The position numbers were made by a program, and so were the translations under genes. A model generated the notes under the pieces. It was given only the letters and a program-made list of their open reading frames with translations, was not told the origin of the DNA and did not search any database. This document shows positions 18,621 through 28,804 of a stretch of DNA of 64,000 bases, one piece after another (the first letter of the stretch is position 1; every line of letters starts with the position of its first letter). This stretch comes from Microbulbifer salipaludis (GTDB lineage Bacteria > Pseudomonadota > Gammaproteobacteria > Pseudomonadales > Cellvibrionaceae): contig NZ_JAEKJR010000002.1 of NCBI RefSeq assembly GCF_017303155.1, positions 310,001-374,000 of the forward strand. The letters are read 5' to 3'.

Positions 18621-20726
18621 TCAGAACAGTTTCGAGTAAGACAGGTTCACACTGCGTCCCAGGCCCTTGAAGTTGCGCCCGTCATTCCCCGCGGTCTGCG
18701 AGTAGTAGGTGAAGTAGTCTTCATTGGTCAGGTTCTGCAGGCCCAGTGCGAATTCGCCGCCCAGGGCTTTCAGCTGTGCGCTGGCATCGAGGGTGGCGTA
18801 GCCGTCGAATTTTCTGGTGACCTCCCCCGCGCTGTTTTCAAAATCCCGATCCAGCAGCCAGTTAGCCTGCAGGCGGGTGCTGAAGTCTTCGCTCCAATTG
18901 CGCGCCCAGCTCAGGTTGAATCGGTTGGGGGCGATATTGGCACCGTCCAGATCGGTGTCCACCTTGCCGTCCTGATTGGCGTCGTAGCGTCCCTTGGTGT
19001 AGGCGTAACGCACTTCAAGGATGTCGGCGTCGGTGGCAAACCACTGGCCGCGCACCTCGGCACCGTCAATGTCAGTTTTTTCCCGCTTGACGCTGTAGAT
19101 GCCGTCGCTGCCCAAGGCCAGACGCTGACCGTGATCGGAGTCGGAGGAGTACAGGGCCAGCTGCGCGCCGAACCGCTCGTTATTGAAGTCCAGCCCCAGT
19201 TCGTGATTTTCCGTCAGGATAGGTCGCAGATTGAGGAAGCTTTCCACCTCCAGACCCGGCTGGTTGATCCCGCGCAGCACCCGGCCCACGTCCGGCATGG
19301 AAAAGCCTTCGGAGTAATTGGCGTAGATGCGCAGGCCTTCCGCGATTGCGTAAGTGGCGCCGATATTGGCCAGCGTCTCGCTGAACTCCGGGTTGCCGCC
19401 CTCTACGAACTGGCTGCCGTAAGACGCCAGGGTGGTGAAGTCATCGACATTCAGCCTGGAGCGCTCGTGGCGAACACCGGCGGTAATGGCCAGGCTCTCA
19501 ATGCCACTGAACTCGGCCTGTGCGTAAGGCGCGGTGCTTTTGTACTGGGTGGGTGGCACCCAGGCGCGACCGGTCTGAATCAGCTGCTGCCAGGTTTCGT
19601 CCTGCAGCAGGTCGATCCCGTAGGCGAGGCTGATTGCGCTGCGGGCAATGTCGTCCTTGATCAGGGTCAGTTTCAGGCCGCGTTTTTCCGAGTTGTTCTG
19701 GGACTGGTCGAAAATATCTTCGCCGAATAGCGGGTCCTGAAAGGTGCCGTAGACTCCCCCGCCGTAGGTACCGGCAAAGTCCTGGGAAAATACCTGCGCA
19801 CGCAGCTTCTGACCGAACAGGTCTTCGTTGCTGTACTGCAGATTGACGGTGGTGACCTCGTTGGACGGCGCATCCCCCGGGACCGGTACCTTGACCGCGG
19901 TGGTGGCAATGCCTTCGCTGATATCGCCATCCACACTCAGCCAGTTGTTGTTGCCTTCCACCAGATAACGGTTCACGGTCAATTGCATGCGCTGCTCACC
20001 CCAGCGGTAGCCGGTCTTGATAAAGACATTGCTGGTTTCACTGTCCATGGTGTCGCCCTGGGTATTGTCGAAACCGACAACGTCCCCATTGGCGTCGTAG
20101 CCCACGCCGCTGTTGCGGTAGGTAAAGCTGGCCAGTACGTCGACCGCATCGACCTTGCCAGAAACGCTGTAGCTGCCGTTGTATCCTGCGGACTCGCCCA
20201 CATCTTCGGCCTGCAGCGCGGTTTCAACACGGACGCTCTGCTGAAATTCGTCGCTGGGGGTGCGGGTCACGAGGTTGATGATGCCGCCGGAGGCACCCAT
20301 GCCGTGAATGGCATTGGCGCCGTGGATGACTTCCACGCGCTCCAGCACCAGCGGATCGATGGTGTGGCCGTCACGGCCGCCACTGCGCAACGGGTTGGAC
20401 TGGGGCACACCGTCGATCAGGTACAGTGGCTTGCGGCCGCGCAGGCTCTCGCCGGAGTTGGTCATTTTCTGGCGGCTGGGGGAGAAGCTTGGAATCAGGT
20501 TGCCGAGGATGGTCGACAGATCACTGGTCGCGGCCATCTGGCTGGCCAGCTCCTGCTGGTCGATCAGGGTGACCGTGTTGGGGGTCGAGCTCAGGGGCTT
20601 TTCGGTACGGCTTGCGGTAACCACAATCTCCTCTTCAATAAGCCGTTCCTGGCGGTCTTCTGCCCCGAGAGCATTTGTACTGGCAGCGAGAATAGAAAGG
20701 GCGAGTGAAGTCTTCAGGTAGCGCAT
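18621..20726 (-). CDS. TonB-dependent siderophore-type receptor
   Basis: The ATG at 20726 was chosen because it follows GAGGAG by about 8 nt and begins a good signal peptide (MRYLKTSLALSILAAST, cleavage near ALGAED); a longer frame starting 13 codons upstream has neither feature. The 701-residue product has a TonB-box-like EEIVVTASRTEK, a plug domain with the conserved LYLIDGVPQ and RVEVIHGANA elements, and a 22-strand-type barrel ending in Phe (SYSKLF). A sigma70-like promoter and Fur box lie about 100 nt upstream and a PepSY protein downstream, so it is likely an Fe3+-siderophore importer of the outer membrane. The siderophore is unknown. Confidence 0.9.
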   Translation of the reverse strand: MRYLKTSLALSILAASTNALGAEDRQERLIEEEIVVTASRTEKPLSSTPNTVTLIDQQELASQMAATSDLSTILGNLIPSFSPSRQKMTNSGESLRGRKPLYLIDGVPQSNPLRSGGRDGHTIDPLVLERVEVIHGANAIHGMGASGGIINLVTRTPSDEFQQSVRVETALQAEDVGESAGYNGSYSVSGKVDAVDVLASFTYRNSGVGYDANGDVVGFDNTQGDTMDSETSNVFIKTGYRWGEQRMQLTVNRYLVEGNNNWLSVDGDISEGIATTAVKVPVPGDAPSNEVTTVNLQYSNEDLFGQKLRAQVFSQDFAGTYGGGVYGTFQDPLFGEDIFDQSQNNSEKRGLKLTLIKDDIARSAISLAYGIDLLQDETWQQLIQTGRAWVPPTQYKSTAPYAQAEFSGIESLAITAGVRHERSRLNVDDFTTLASYGSQFVEGGNPEFSETLANIGATYAIAEGLRIYANYSEGFSMPDVGRVLRGINQPGLEVESFLNLRPILTENHELGLDFNNERFGAQLALYSSDSDHGQRLALGSDGIYSVKREKTDIDGAEVRGQWFATDADILEVRYAYTKGRYDANQDGKVDTDLDGANIAPNRFNLSWARNWSEDFSTRLQANWLLDRDFENSAGEVTRKFDGYATLDASAQLKALGGEFALGLQNLTNEDYFTYYSQTAGNDGRNFKGLGRSVNLSYSKLF

Positions 20727-20828
20727 CCGGGGCTCCTCGGTTGATTCAGGCATGTTTGTCCACAAAGCAGACGACGAGCGGGCGCGGAGTGTTATGGATT
20801 CCCGCTCCAGTCATCGGCAAGGATGGCG

Positions 20829-20860
20829 ATAGTATTCTAAATGCGAATCATTATCAATTG
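20829..20860 (-). promoter_or_regulatory. Fur box overlapping the receptor promoter
   Basis: On the minus strand TTGATA (20857-20852) and TACTAT (20834-20829) are separated by exactly 17 nt, a good sigma70 promoter. The spacer and -35 overlap a Fur-type operator (GCGAATCATTATCAATTGC, about 20843-20861) close to the 19-bp Fur consensus. Repression by Fe-Fur of the receptor/PepSY operon is expected. Confidence 0.8.
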
Positions 20861-21024
20861 CGTTTTCGGGTGGGCGGATTGCGGTATTCCCGTTACTCGT
20901 GCGTGCTTGGCGCAATTTCCGCCGGGGAGTACCGGTAATTCTTCCTATAATGACGTTCGATACGATGAAACACCGGTATCCTGCCCGTGGTGGCAGGGAT
21001 GAGAGAATTAGTGCCACAAGCGGC

Positions 21025-21053
21025 TTGACTCTGCAGGGGCTCACCCATAGAAT
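21025..21053 (+). promoter_or_regulatory. Sigma70 promoter of the tRNA-fMet/rimP-nusA-pnp operon
   Basis: TTGACT (21025-21030) and TAGAAT (21048-21053) are spaced by 17 nt, about 80 nt upstream of the first tRNA-fMet. The bases just after the -10 are GC-rich (GCGCAGCC), as in stringently controlled stable-RNA promoters; stringent control is inference. Confidence 0.75.
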
Positions 21054-21132
21054 GCGCAGCCTCTTGAGCGGTCGGGGAAACCCGCCGCAGGAAGCCGAGT
21101 ATCTCACCAGGGGCCGGCTTTCAGGGTGTAGG

Positions 21133-21209
<77 letters not shown>

Positions 21210-21278
21210 ATTTTGGTATCAGTGGTTTTGGCGAGGCGCCCGACGGGCTCTCTCTTTACCTCTGGCGGCATTGCCGGC

Positions 21279-21312
21279 CAAGGTCGTAGGTTTAAATCCT
21301 GCCCTGCTGCCA
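21279..21312 (+). pseudogene. Decayed 3' part of a third tRNA-fMet
   Basis: Between the two intact copies, about 34 nt (CAAGGTCGTAGGTTTAAATC and onward) match the variable-loop, T-arm and acceptor end of the fMet genes with several substitutions, including CTGCTGCCA in place of CCGCTACCA. The 5' half is not recognisable with confidence. It looks like the remains of a third tandem copy. Confidence 0.65.
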
Positions 21313-21362
21313 ATTTCCATTTATACTGGATGTGTATGTGGTATCCCTCAGGTGTGTGTTGT

Positions 21363-21439
<77 letters not shown>

Positions 21440-21477
21440 AATTTTGTGGTTACATATTTCGTATGTGACTACGCAGT

Positions 21478-21504
21478 AAAAGCCCCTGTTAGGGGCTTTT
21501 TCGT
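21478..21504 (+). terminator. Intrinsic terminator/attenuator between tRNA-fMet and rimP
   Basis: AAAAGCCCCT (21478-21487), loop GTT, AGGGGCTTTT (21491-21500) with T continuing. No other clear promoter was seen before rimP, so read-through is probably needed to reach the operon, as in the E. coli metY-nusA operon. Confidence 0.8.
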
Positions 21505-21675
21505 ATCTGCGGCAAACAGGCTCGAGCCTGGTTTGCCATCCGAATGGGCCGGGAGTCGGCGCCGCGGTTTCTCATTCGGGCCGTGGGGCCAGCTTCGCTG
21601 CCCATTTTTCGTTTTTGCAACGAGCGGATGCCGTTGCACATCTGCCCCGGTCGGTCGCCGGGCCAAAGTGGTGAT

Positions 21676-22149
21676 ATGGCAAGCAAGCGCGAACTTTTAG
21701 AAGAGCTGTTGGCTCCGGTGGTTGAATCACTGGGGTGCGAGTTGTGGGGGATCGATTACCAGACCCACGGCCGCAATGCCCTGCTGCGGATTTATATCGA
21801 TTCCGAGCGCGGCATCGCTGTTGAAGACTGTGAAAAAGTCAGTCGCCAGGTCAGTGCAGTGATGGATGTAGAAGACCCGATCAACAGCAGGTACACCCTG
21901 GAAGTGTCCTCTCCGGGGATGGATCGCCCGCTGTACAAGCTGGAGCAGTATCAGCGGTTTATTGGTGCACAGGTCGAGCTGCGGTTGCGTATGCCGCTGG
22001 ACGGTCAGCGCAAGTGGCGCGGCCTGCTGGCTGGCGTGGAGGGCGATGAAATCGTCCTGCGCATCGACAGTGAAAATGAATACCTGTTGCCAATCGATAG
22101 TATCGAGAGAGCAAATATCGTCCCTCAGTTCGAGGGCGGACAGAAGTAA
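21676..22149 (+). CDS. rimP: Ribosome maturation factor RimP
   Basis: The ATG at 21676 gives a 157-residue protein beginning MASKRELLEELLAPVVES, the usual RimP start; the frame extends further upstream but that part is through the tRNA-leader region. Recognisable RimP elements include LRIYIDSERGIAVEDCEKVSR, the LEVSSPGMDRPL motif, and a C-terminal SH3-like half. RimP is needed for 30S subunit maturation in the cytoplasm. It is the first protein gene after tRNA-fMet and precedes nusA, the usual gammaproteobacterial order. Confidence 0.95.
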   Translation: MASKRELLEELLAPVVESLGCELWGIDYQTHGRNALLRIYIDSERGIAVEDCEKVSRQVSAVMDVEDPINSRYTLEVSSPGMDRPLYKLEQYQRFIGAQVELRLRMPLDGQRKWRGLLAGVEGDEIVLRIDSENEYLLPIDSIERANIVPQFEGGQK

Positions 22150-22241
22150 GGGCAATGCTGTAGTACCTGGTGGCGCTGGTTTAGTGGCGTTCACCGAAGC
22201 ATTGAATAGTCAGCACGTAGCGTTTTTGAAGAGGCAGCTGC

Positions 22242-23744
22242 ATGAACAAAGAAATCTTGCTGGTGGCCGAGGCGGTTTCCAACGAGAAAGGCGTTGACCG
22301 GGATATTATTTTCCAGGCAATTGAGGCGGCCCTCGCAACGGCCACCAAGAAGCGCTACGACGAAGATTCCACCATCGAGGTCATCATCGATCGCCGCACC
22401 GGCGACTACGACACTTTCCGTAGCTGGGAAGTGGTCGACGATGACACCCTCGCGGAGCTGGGAACACAGTTCACGCTGGAAGAGGCCCACGAGAAAGACA
22501 CCGAGCTGAAAGCCGGTGATGTTTATCGCGAGCAGGTGGAAAACGTCGAATTTGGTCGCATCGCTGCACAAACTGCCAAGCAGGTCATTGTGCAGAAAGT
22601 ACGCGAAGCCGAGCGCGCCAAGATCGTTGATGAGTACCGCGACCGGGTCGGTGAGCTGGTCAGTGGCACCGTGAAAAAAGTGACCCGCGACTTTATCGCT
22701 GTGGACCTGGGTAACAACGCCGAAGCGCGTCTGCCCCGCGACCAGCTGGTAGGCCGCGAGATTTTCCGTCTCGGTGATCGTGTACGTGCAATCCTGCTGG
22801 AAATTGAGCCGGAAGCCCGTGGCCCGCAATTGAAGCTGAGTCGCTCCTGCCCGGAAATGCTGATCGAGTTGTTCCGCATTGAAGTGCCGGAAATTTCCGA
22901 GCAGGTAATCGAGATCAAGGGCGCTGCGCGCGATCCGGGCCTGCGTGCCAAGATCGCCGTCAACACCAACGACGGTCGCATTGACCCGGTTGGTGCCTGT
23001 GTTGGTATGCGCGGTGCACGTGTGCAAGCGGTTTCCAACGAATTGTCTGGCGAGCGTGTGGACATTGTGCTGTGGGATGACAACCCGGCCCAGTTCGTGA
23101 TCAACGCCATGGCGCCGGCAGAAATCGAATCCATCGTTGTGGATGAAGATGCGGGCTCTATGGACGTGGCGGTTGCCGAAGAAAACCTGGCCATGGCCAT
23201 TGGTCGCAGTGGTCAGAACGTGCGTCTCGCGTCCGAGCTGACCCAGTGGCAGATCAACGTGATGAGCGTTGACGAGTGGCAGGCCAAGCAGGAAGCCGAG
23301 TCCGGCAGCATCATGGAGACCTTCATGGCGCGCCTGGATATCGACGAAGACGTTGCCGGTGTGCTGGTGGATGAAGGCTTCACCTCCCTTGAAGAAGTGG
23401 CCTACGTACCGCTGGAAGAAATGCTGGGCATTGAAGGCTTCGACGAGGAGATCGCCGAAGAACTCCGCGCTCGCGCCAAAGACGCCCTGCTGACCCAGGC
23501 GCTGGCTTCCGAGGAAGAGCTGGATGCAGCCGAGCCCCAGGAAGACCTGCTGAATATGGAAGGCATGGACCGTCAGCTGGCGTTCCAGCTGGCAAGCCGT
23601 GGTGTTGCTTCCATGGAAGACCTGGCAGAGCAGGCGGTTGACGATCTGCTGGACATCGAAGGCGTGGACCAAGAACGCGCCGCCGCATTGATCATGAAAG
23701 CGCGCGAGCCCTGGTTCGCCGACGACAGTGACCAAGAGGCTTGA
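22242..23744 (+). CDS. nusA: Transcription termination/antitermination protein NusA
   Basis: The 500-residue product is close to the E. coli length (495). It has the RNAP-binding N-terminal domain ([20 protein letters not shown]), an S1 domain near 135-200, KH domains (with [15 protein letters not shown] and [15 protein letters not shown]), and two acidic helix-hairpin-helix AR repeats near 360-490. NusA binds RNA polymerase and nascent RNA and modulates pausing, termination and antitermination. It lies 92 nt after rimP and 137 nt before infB in the same operon. Confidence 0.97.
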   Translation: MNKEILLVAEAVSNEKGVDRDIIFQAIEAALATATKKRYDEDSTIEVIIDRRTGDYDTFRSWEVVDDDTLAELGTQFTLEEAHEKDTELKAGDVYREQVENVEFGRIAAQTAKQVIVQKVREAERAKIVDEYRDRVGELVSGTVKKVTRDFIAVDLGNNAEARLPRDQLVGREIFRLGDRVRAILLEIEPEARGPQLKLSRSCPEMLIELFRIEVPEISEQVIEIKGAARDPGLRAKIAVNTNDGRIDPVGACVGMRGARVQAVSNELSGERVDIVLWDDNPAQFVINAMAPAEIESIVVDEDAGSMDVAVAEENLAMAIGRSGQNVRLASELTQWQINVMSVDEWQAKQEAESGSIMETFMARLDIDEDVAGVLVDEGFTSLEEVAYVPLEEMLGIEGFDEEIAEELRARAKDALLTQALASEEELDAAEPQEDLLNMEGMDRQLAFQLASRGVASMEDLAEQAVDDLLDIEGVDQERAAALIMKAREPWFADDSDQEA

Positions 23745-23753
23745 TGCCCGAGT

Positions 23754-23771
23754 GCCGGGCGCGCGCCCGGC
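23754..23771 (+). other. GC-rich hairpin in the nusA-infB gap
   Basis: GCCGGGC (23754-23760), loop GCGC, GCCCGGC (23765-23771) forms a strong short stem with no T-run. It could be an RNA-processing or stability element in the polycistronic message; function not shown. Confidence 0.45.
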
Positions 23772-23881
23772 CCAGCGCACCGATATGAGGTGCGCGCCCG
23801 AATTGCCTGTCATGCAGGCCAAAGGTGGAGCAGTCAAATGAATTGATGCTGCTCCCCACAAGTGACTTTTTAGGAGAGAGA

Positions 23882-26692
23882 ATGGCCGAAGTAACAGTTA
23901 GCGAACTCGCCAAATCGGTTGGTGCCACCGAAGAGCGTCTGCTCAAGCAGATGCAGGAGGCGGGTTTGCCCCACACTTCAGCGGATGCGACCGTATCCGC
24001 AGAAGAGAAGCAGGTCCTGCTTAACTTCCTGAAAACCAGTCACGGGGAGCAGGCTGCTGCACCTCGCAAGATTACCCTCAAGCGCAAGACCACCACGACG
24101 CTCAAAACCGGATCTGGCACCGGCCGTAAGACCGTCAACGTGGAGGTCCGCAAGAAGCGCACTTATGTGAAGCGTCCTGAGGCCGAAGCGGAACAGGCCG
24201 AGCTGGATACTTCCGCACTGCAGAAAGCGGAAGAAGAGCTGGCTGCGGCGGAGAAAGCTGCCGCCGATCGCGCCCGTGCCGAGCAGGAAGCCGCTGAGGC
24301 CGAAGCCAAGCGCGCGGAAGAAGAGGCCAAGGCCAAGCAGGAGGCCGAGGCGGCCGCCAAGGCACAGCAGGAAGCTGCGGCCAAGGCCGAGGCAGCAGCC
24401 GCTGAGCCCGAGAAGGCTGAAGCGCCCGCGAAACCTGAGCCCAAGGCAGCGCCCAAAGCTAAGCCCCAGCCGACACCTATCCGCTCTACCTACGTTGATG
24501 ACATCGAAGCCATGCGCCTCGCTGCCATCGAGCGCCGCAAAAAAGAAGACCAGCGCGAAGCCGCTGAGTTGGAAGAGAAGAAAGCCCGTGTTGAAGCGGA
24601 GCGCGCACGTCTTGAGCAAGAGCAGAAAGACCGTGCGGAGCAGGCTAAACAGAAACCGGCGGCGAGCACTGCGACTGCAGCCGCAGAAGATAAGCCAGGC
24701 CTGCGCCGCAAGGTGGAAGCCGCAGTGGTTACTGATCGTGACGACGATGAGCCGCGCAAGCGCCGCAGCCGTCGCGGCAAGGCCGGCCCCAAAAAGTCCA
24801 GCAAGACATCTCTGTACGATGCCGCGCTGGAGGCGTTCGAGAGCGATGAGGACGAGAAGCGCAGCACCCGCTCTCTGTCCCGCCCGACCTTGAAAGTAAA
24901 GAACACACACGGCTTCAAACGGCCGACAGGAAAGCAAGTGTACGAAGTGCAACTGGGCGAGACGATCACCGTCGGCGACCTAGCCAAGCAGTTGAATATC
25001 AAAGCCGGTGAGCTGATCAAGCGCCTGATGAAAATGGGCGAAATGGTCACTATCAACCAGAGCCTGGACCGCGATACCGCAACCCTGATCGTCGAAGAGA
25101 TGGGGCACAAAGTGGTGTTGCGCTCAGAAAACGAACTGGAAGAGAAGCTGGTTGCCCAGTCCCAGGACGTTGAAGGCGAAGAAGTCAGCCGCGCGCCGGT
25201 GGTTACCGTTATGGGCCACGTCGACCACGGTAAAACCTCGCTGCTGGACTACATCCGCAAAACCAAGGTGGCCTCCGGTGAAGCCGGCGGCATTACCCAG
25301 CACATTGGTGCCTATCGCGTAAAAACCAGTCAGGGTGAGGTTGCCTTCCTGGATACCCCCGGACACGCGGCATTTACTGCCATGCGTGCCCGCGGTGCCC
25401 AGGCTACCGATGTGGTCATCCTGGTGGTGGCCGCGGACGACGGCGTCATGCCGCAGACCGAAGAAGCCGTTGCCCACGCCAAGGCGGCGGGTGTACCGCT
25501 GGTGGTCGCGATCAACAAGTGCGACAAGGAAGCCGCGGACCCGGATCGCGTAAAGAACGAGCTGGCCGCGAAAGATGTGATCCCGGAAGACTGGGGCGGC
25601 GATACCCAGTTTATCGAAGTGTCTGCGCACACCGGCCAGGGCGTCGACGAGCTGCTCGAAGCCGTGTCCCTGCAGTCCGAAATGCTAGAACTGAAGGCTA
25701 AAACTGGCGTGCCGGCCAGCGGTGTTGTGATTGAATCCCGCCTGGAAAAAGGCCGCGGTGTGGTTGCCACCCTGCTGGTGCAGAACGGTGAGCTGAAGCG
25801 CGGTGATATTGTATTGGCGGGCCAGAGCTATGGCCGCGTTCGCGCCATGACCAACGAACTGGGCAAGTCCGTCAAGGAAGCCGGCCCGTCCACGCCAGTG
25901 GAATTGCTGGGTCTCGACGCCACGCCGAATGCGGGTGACGAATTCCTGGTGGTTGCCGATGAGCGCAAGGCCCGCGAAGTGGCCGAGCAGCGCGCCGACA
26001 AAGAGCGTCGCGAGCGTATGCAGCGACAGCAGGCGGCCAAGCTGGAAAACATGTTTGCCGATATGGAAGCTGGCGAGAGAAAAGTCTTGCCGGTGGTGAT
26101 CAAGGCAGACGTGCGTGGTTCTCTCGAGGCGATTCTCGCGGCACTGGCTGAGATTGGTAACGAAGAAGTTTCCGTCAACGTGGTATCCAGTGGCGTTGGC
26201 GGTATTGCCGAAAACGACATCAACCTGGCGTTGACCTCGGGCGCAATCGTGATCGGCTTCAACACCCGTGCGGATGTCGCTGCGCGCAAGCTGGCCGAGA
26301 CCGAGAGCGTTGAAATCCGTTACTACAGCGTGATCTACAACCTGCTGGACGAAGTGAAGCAGGCCCTGTCTGGCATGCTGGATCCGGAGCTGCGCGAAGA
26401 GATTGTCGGTATCGCACAGGTGCGCGACGTGTTCCGCTCGCCCAAGTTCGGCGCTATTGCCGGCTGTATGGTGATCGAGGGTACCGTCTACCGCAACAAG
26501 CCGATCCGTGTACTGCGTGACAACGTGGTGATCTACCAGGGCGAACTGGAATCCCTGCGTCGCTTCAAAGACGACGTGCAGGAAGTCCGGAACGGCATGG
26601 AGTGTGGTATCGGCGTTAAAGACTACAATGACGTCAAGGCTGGCGATCAGATCGAGGTCTTCGACATCGTCAAGGTAGCCCGCGAACTGTAA
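23882..26692 (+). CDS. infB: Translation initiation factor IF-2
   Basis: The ATG at 23882 follows AGGAGAGAG closely and begins with the IF2_N motif ([20 protein letters not shown]); a frame starting 19 codons upstream lacks this support. The 936-residue product has the N-terminal IF2_N domain, a long Ala/Glu/Lys-rich helical linker (about 90-300), a second IF2_N (near 355-405), the GTPase domain with [12 protein letters not shown] (near 444), DTPGHAAF and NKCD, then the C-terminal beta-barrel domains. IF-2 delivers fMet-tRNA to the 30S subunit, and its operon here starts with two initiator tRNA genes. Confidence 0.97.
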   Translation: MAEVTVSELAKSVGATEERLLKQMQEAGLPHTSADATVSAEEKQVLLNFLKTSHGEQAAAPRKITLKRKTTTTLKTGSGTGRKTVNVEVRKKRTYVKRPEAEAEQAELDTSALQKAEEELAAAEKAAADRARAEQEAAEAEAKRAEEEAKAKQEAEAAAKAQQEAAAKAEAAAAEPEKAEAPAKPEPKAAPKAKPQPTPIRSTYVDDIEAMRLAAIERRKKEDQREAAELEEKKARVEAERARLEQEQKDRAEQAKQKPAASTATAAAEDKPGLRRKVEAAVVTDRDDDEPRKRRSRRGKAGPKKSSKTSLYDAALEAFESDEDEKRSTRSLSRPTLKVKNTHGFKRPTGKQVYEVQLGETITVGDLAKQLNIKAGELIKRLMKMGEMVTINQSLDRDTATLIVEEMGHKVVLRSENELEEKLVAQSQDVEGEEVSRAPVVTVMGHVDHGKTSLLDYIRKTKVASGEAGGITQHIGAYRVKTSQGEVAFLDTPGHAAFTAMRARGAQATDVVILVVAADDGVMPQTEEAVAHAKAAGVPLVVAINKCDKEAADPDRVKNELAAKDVIPEDWGGDTQFIEVSAHTGQGVDELLEAVSLQSEMLELKAKTGVPASGVVIESRLEKGRGVVATLLVQNGELKRGDIVLAGQSYGRVRAMTNELGKSVKEAGPSTPVELLGLDATPNAGDEFLVVADERKAREVAEQRADKERRERMQRQQAAKLENMFADMEAGERKVLPVVIKADVRGSLEAILAALAEIGNEEVSVNVVSSGVGGIAENDINLALTSGAIVIGFNTRADVAARKLAETESVEIRYYSVIYNLLDEVKQALSGMLDPELREEIVGIAQVRDVFRSPKFGAIAGCMVIEGTVYRNKPIRVLRDNVVIYQGELESLRRFKDDVQEVRNGMECGIGVKDYNDVKAGDQIEVFDIVKVAREL

Positions 26693-26781
26693 TTGTTCCT
26701 GCTCGCTCGCCAGTGGAATCCCGTGGATGCATCTGCGGGATCGTACTCGCGGGCGAGTTTGCCATTCTGAATAGGTAAAAA

Positions 26782-27210
26782 ATGGCCAAAGAATTCCACC
26801 GTGCTGACCGGGTAGCCGACGCCATGCGTCGCGAACTGGCCCGCCTGATCCAGCACGAAGTGCGCGACCCGCGCGTTGGCATGGTCAATGTCAACGATGT
26901 GGAAGTGAGCCGCGATCTCGCCACCGCCAAGGTGTTTGTCACCCTGGTAGGGGAAGATGATCGCAGCAAGATCGATATTTCGATGACGGCGCTGAACAAG
27001 GCCGCGGGTTTCCTGCGTACCCAGCTCGCCAAAGAGATCCAGATGCGCTCCATTCCCCGACTGCATTTCCGCTACGACGAAACCTCCGTGCGCGGCCAGC
27101 ACCTCTCGGCGCTGATCGACAAGGCGGTCCAGTCTGATCAGCACAAGTCCGAAGAGGGCGCTGATCACGATGGCGAATCCGACAACAAACCGGGCGAACA
27201 GAACGACTGA
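26782..27210 (+). CDS. rbfA: 30S ribosome-binding factor RbfA
   Basis: The 142-residue protein begins MAKEFHRADRVADAMRREL and has the RbfA KH-type core, including HEVRDPRVGMVNVNDVEVSR and RTQLAKEIQMRSIPRLHF. RbfA assists maturation of the 16S rRNA 5' end and cold adaptation. Its stop overlaps the truB start (TGATG), implying translational coupling. The acidic C-terminal tail (KSEEGADHDGESDNKPGEQND) is variable in the family. Confidence 0.96.
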   Translation: MAKEFHRADRVADAMRRELARLIQHEVRDPRVGMVNVNDVEVSRDLATAKVFVTLVGEDDRSKIDISMTALNKAAGFLRTQLAKEIQMRSIPRLHFRYDETSVRGQHLSALIDKAVQSDQHKSEEGADHDGESDNKPGEQND

Positions 27211-28160
27211 TGGGCCGCAGACCAAAATGGGGCCGGCAGGTGGATGGCGTGCTGTTGCTGAACAAGCCCGCCGGCATCTCTGCCAATGACGCCCTGCAAA
27301 GAGCCAAGCGACTGTTTTTTGCCAACCGCGCCGGCCATACCGGTGCGCTGGACCCGCTGGCAACCGGCGTGTTGCCGATCTGCTTCGGTGAGGCCACCAA
27401 GTTCTCCCAGTATTTGCTGGATGCGGACAAGCGCTATCGCAGCACCTTCTGTTTGGGTATGACCACCGAAACCGGGGATGCTGATGGCGATGTGGTTGCC
27501 ACCAGTGATGCCTCCGGGATCACCGAGCAGCAGGTGTGCGACGCCATGGCGGCGTTTCGTGGCACCATTAGCCAGATTCCCTCCATGTATTCCGCGCTCA
27601 AGCACAATGGCCAGCCGTTGTACAAGCTGGCGCGCCAGGGGATCGAAGTGGAGCGGGAGCCGCGGGAAGTCGAGATTTACTCCTACGAGCTGCTGGGCTT
27701 CACGCCAGCGGCAGACTCGCCGGACAAGCTGCCGCGGGCGGAGGTCGAGGTGCACTGCTCCAAGGGCACCTATGTACGCAGCCTCGCCGAGGACCTGGGC
27801 AAGGCCCTGGGCGTGGGTGCCTTTGTGGAGAAGCTGCATCGCAGCGCCGCCGGGCCCTACCACGAAGACGATTCGGTCACCCTGGATGCGCTGACCGAGG
27901 AGCGGGGCGAAGACCGCGCCGAGGTGCTGGATCACCATCTGCTACCGGCGGATTCCCCAGCCTCTGGCCTGCCCAAAATGATCCTCGCCGATGACACGGG
28001 TTACTATCTGCGTCAGGGGCAGCCGGTAATGGATCTGCAGGTCTATCGTTTGGGCGATGAAGGTGATATGGTGCGCCTCTTCCTGGAAAGTGGTGAATTT
28101 CTCGGCGTTGGAGAGATTACTGATGACGGACGGGTTGCACCCCGTCGGTTGGTAAAATAA
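27210..28160 (+). CDS. truB: tRNA pseudouridine(55) synthase TruB
   Basis: The 316-residue enzyme makes pseudouridine-55 in the tRNA T-loop. The conserved catalytic Asp sits in GALDPLATGVLP at residue 48, the same position as in E. coli, and the family motifs PSMYSALKHNGQPLYKLAR and CSKGTYVRSLAEDLG are present. A C-terminal PUA-like extension follows. It overlaps rbfA by one base, the usual order before rpsO. Confidence 0.96.
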   Translation: MGRRPKWGRQVDGVLLLNKPAGISANDALQRAKRLFFANRAGHTGALDPLATGVLPICFGEATKFSQYLLDADKRYRSTFCLGMTTETGDADGDVVATSDASGITEQQVCDAMAAFRGTISQIPSMYSALKHNGQPLYKLARQGIEVEREPREVEIYSYELLGFTPAADSPDKLPRAEVEVHCSKGTYVRSLAEDLGKALGVGAFVEKLHRSAAGPYHEDDSVTLDALTEERGEDRAEVLDHHLLPADSPASGLPKMILADDTGYYLRQGQPVMDLQVYRLGDEGDMVRLFLESGEFLGVGEITDDGRVAPRRLVK

Positions 28161-28271
28161 CCCGCAAGAACCTGGCGACAGGGAAAGCGGGTTATCAAAT
28201 GACTAGCTGGTCTGTAAACATGCACGGGCCAGCCGAATCTTTAAAGCATGTTACGAACGAGGTAATTCGTT

Positions 28272-28541
28272 ATGGCACTGTCTGCAAACGAAAAAGCAGC
28301 CATCCTGAAAGAGCACGGCCAGTCTGAAGGTGATACCGGTTCCCCGGAAGTTCAGGTAGCGCTGCTGACTGCCAACATCAACAAGCTTCAGGGTCACTTT
28401 GCTTCCCACAAGCAAGACCACCACTCCCGTCGTGGTCTGATCCGCATGGTAAACCAGCGTCGTAAGCTGCTGGACTACCTGAAGCGCAAGGATCTGAACC
28501 GTTACGCTCAGCTGATCGCCAAGCTCGGCCTGCGTCGCTAA
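28272..28541 (+). CDS. rpsO: 30S ribosomal protein S15
   Basis: The 89-residue protein is the standard S15 length, starting [17 protein letters not shown] and with the conserved [14 protein letters not shown] and [15 protein letters not shown] regions. It binds the central domain of 16S rRNA. A strong terminator follows 7 nt after the stop, then pnp, as in E. coli. Confidence 0.98.
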   Translation: MALSANEKAAILKEHGQSEGDTGSPEVQVALLTANINKLQGHFASHKQDHHSRRGLIRMVNQRRKLLDYLKRKDLNRYAQLIAKLGLRR

Positions 28542-28548
28542 GACCCTG

Positions 28549-28580
28549 CAATGCCCGCCTATGGCGGGCATTGTTCTATA
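28549..28580 (+). terminator. Intrinsic terminator after rpsO
   Basis: CAATGCCCGCC (28549-28559), loop TAT, GGCGGGCATTG (28563-28573), followed by TTCTATATA. Partial read-through would feed pnp. Confidence 0.75.
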
Positions 28581-28633
28581 TAGAATTCAGGTTTCTGACA
28601 TAATGATTGCGTAATAGCTGTCGTCAGGAACTA

Positions 28634-28681
28634 TGGGCGAAAGCCCAAAACGATTTCCGCTGTCGGGTAGCCGTCAGCGGA
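28634..28681 (+). promoter_or_regulatory. Structured pnp leader (possible autoregulatory stem-loops)
   Basis: Two hairpins lie in the long rpsO-pnp gap: TGGGC-GAAA-GCCCA (28634-28647), with a GNRA loop, and TCCGCTG (28656-28662) pairing with CAGCGGA (28675-28681). In E. coli the pnp leader forms an RNase III-cleaved structure used for PNPase autocontrol; a similar role here is inference. Confidence 0.4.
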
Positions 28682-28804
28682 TTTTGGCGTTTGTGAGGTC
28701 CGCTTTGTGGGCGCGCAGCGCAGGATGAGCAAGCTTTGCTCATCACTTGTAGGCAAAGCGTTGCTGGAATGGGCCAGCACGCAAAGGAAACAGGAAAGAG
28801 TCTA

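Noticed and set aside
22191..23861. 556-codon minus-strand frame opposite nusA
   Set aside because: Shadow frame; nusA on the plus strand is certain and the antisense protein is low-complexity with no recognisable domains.
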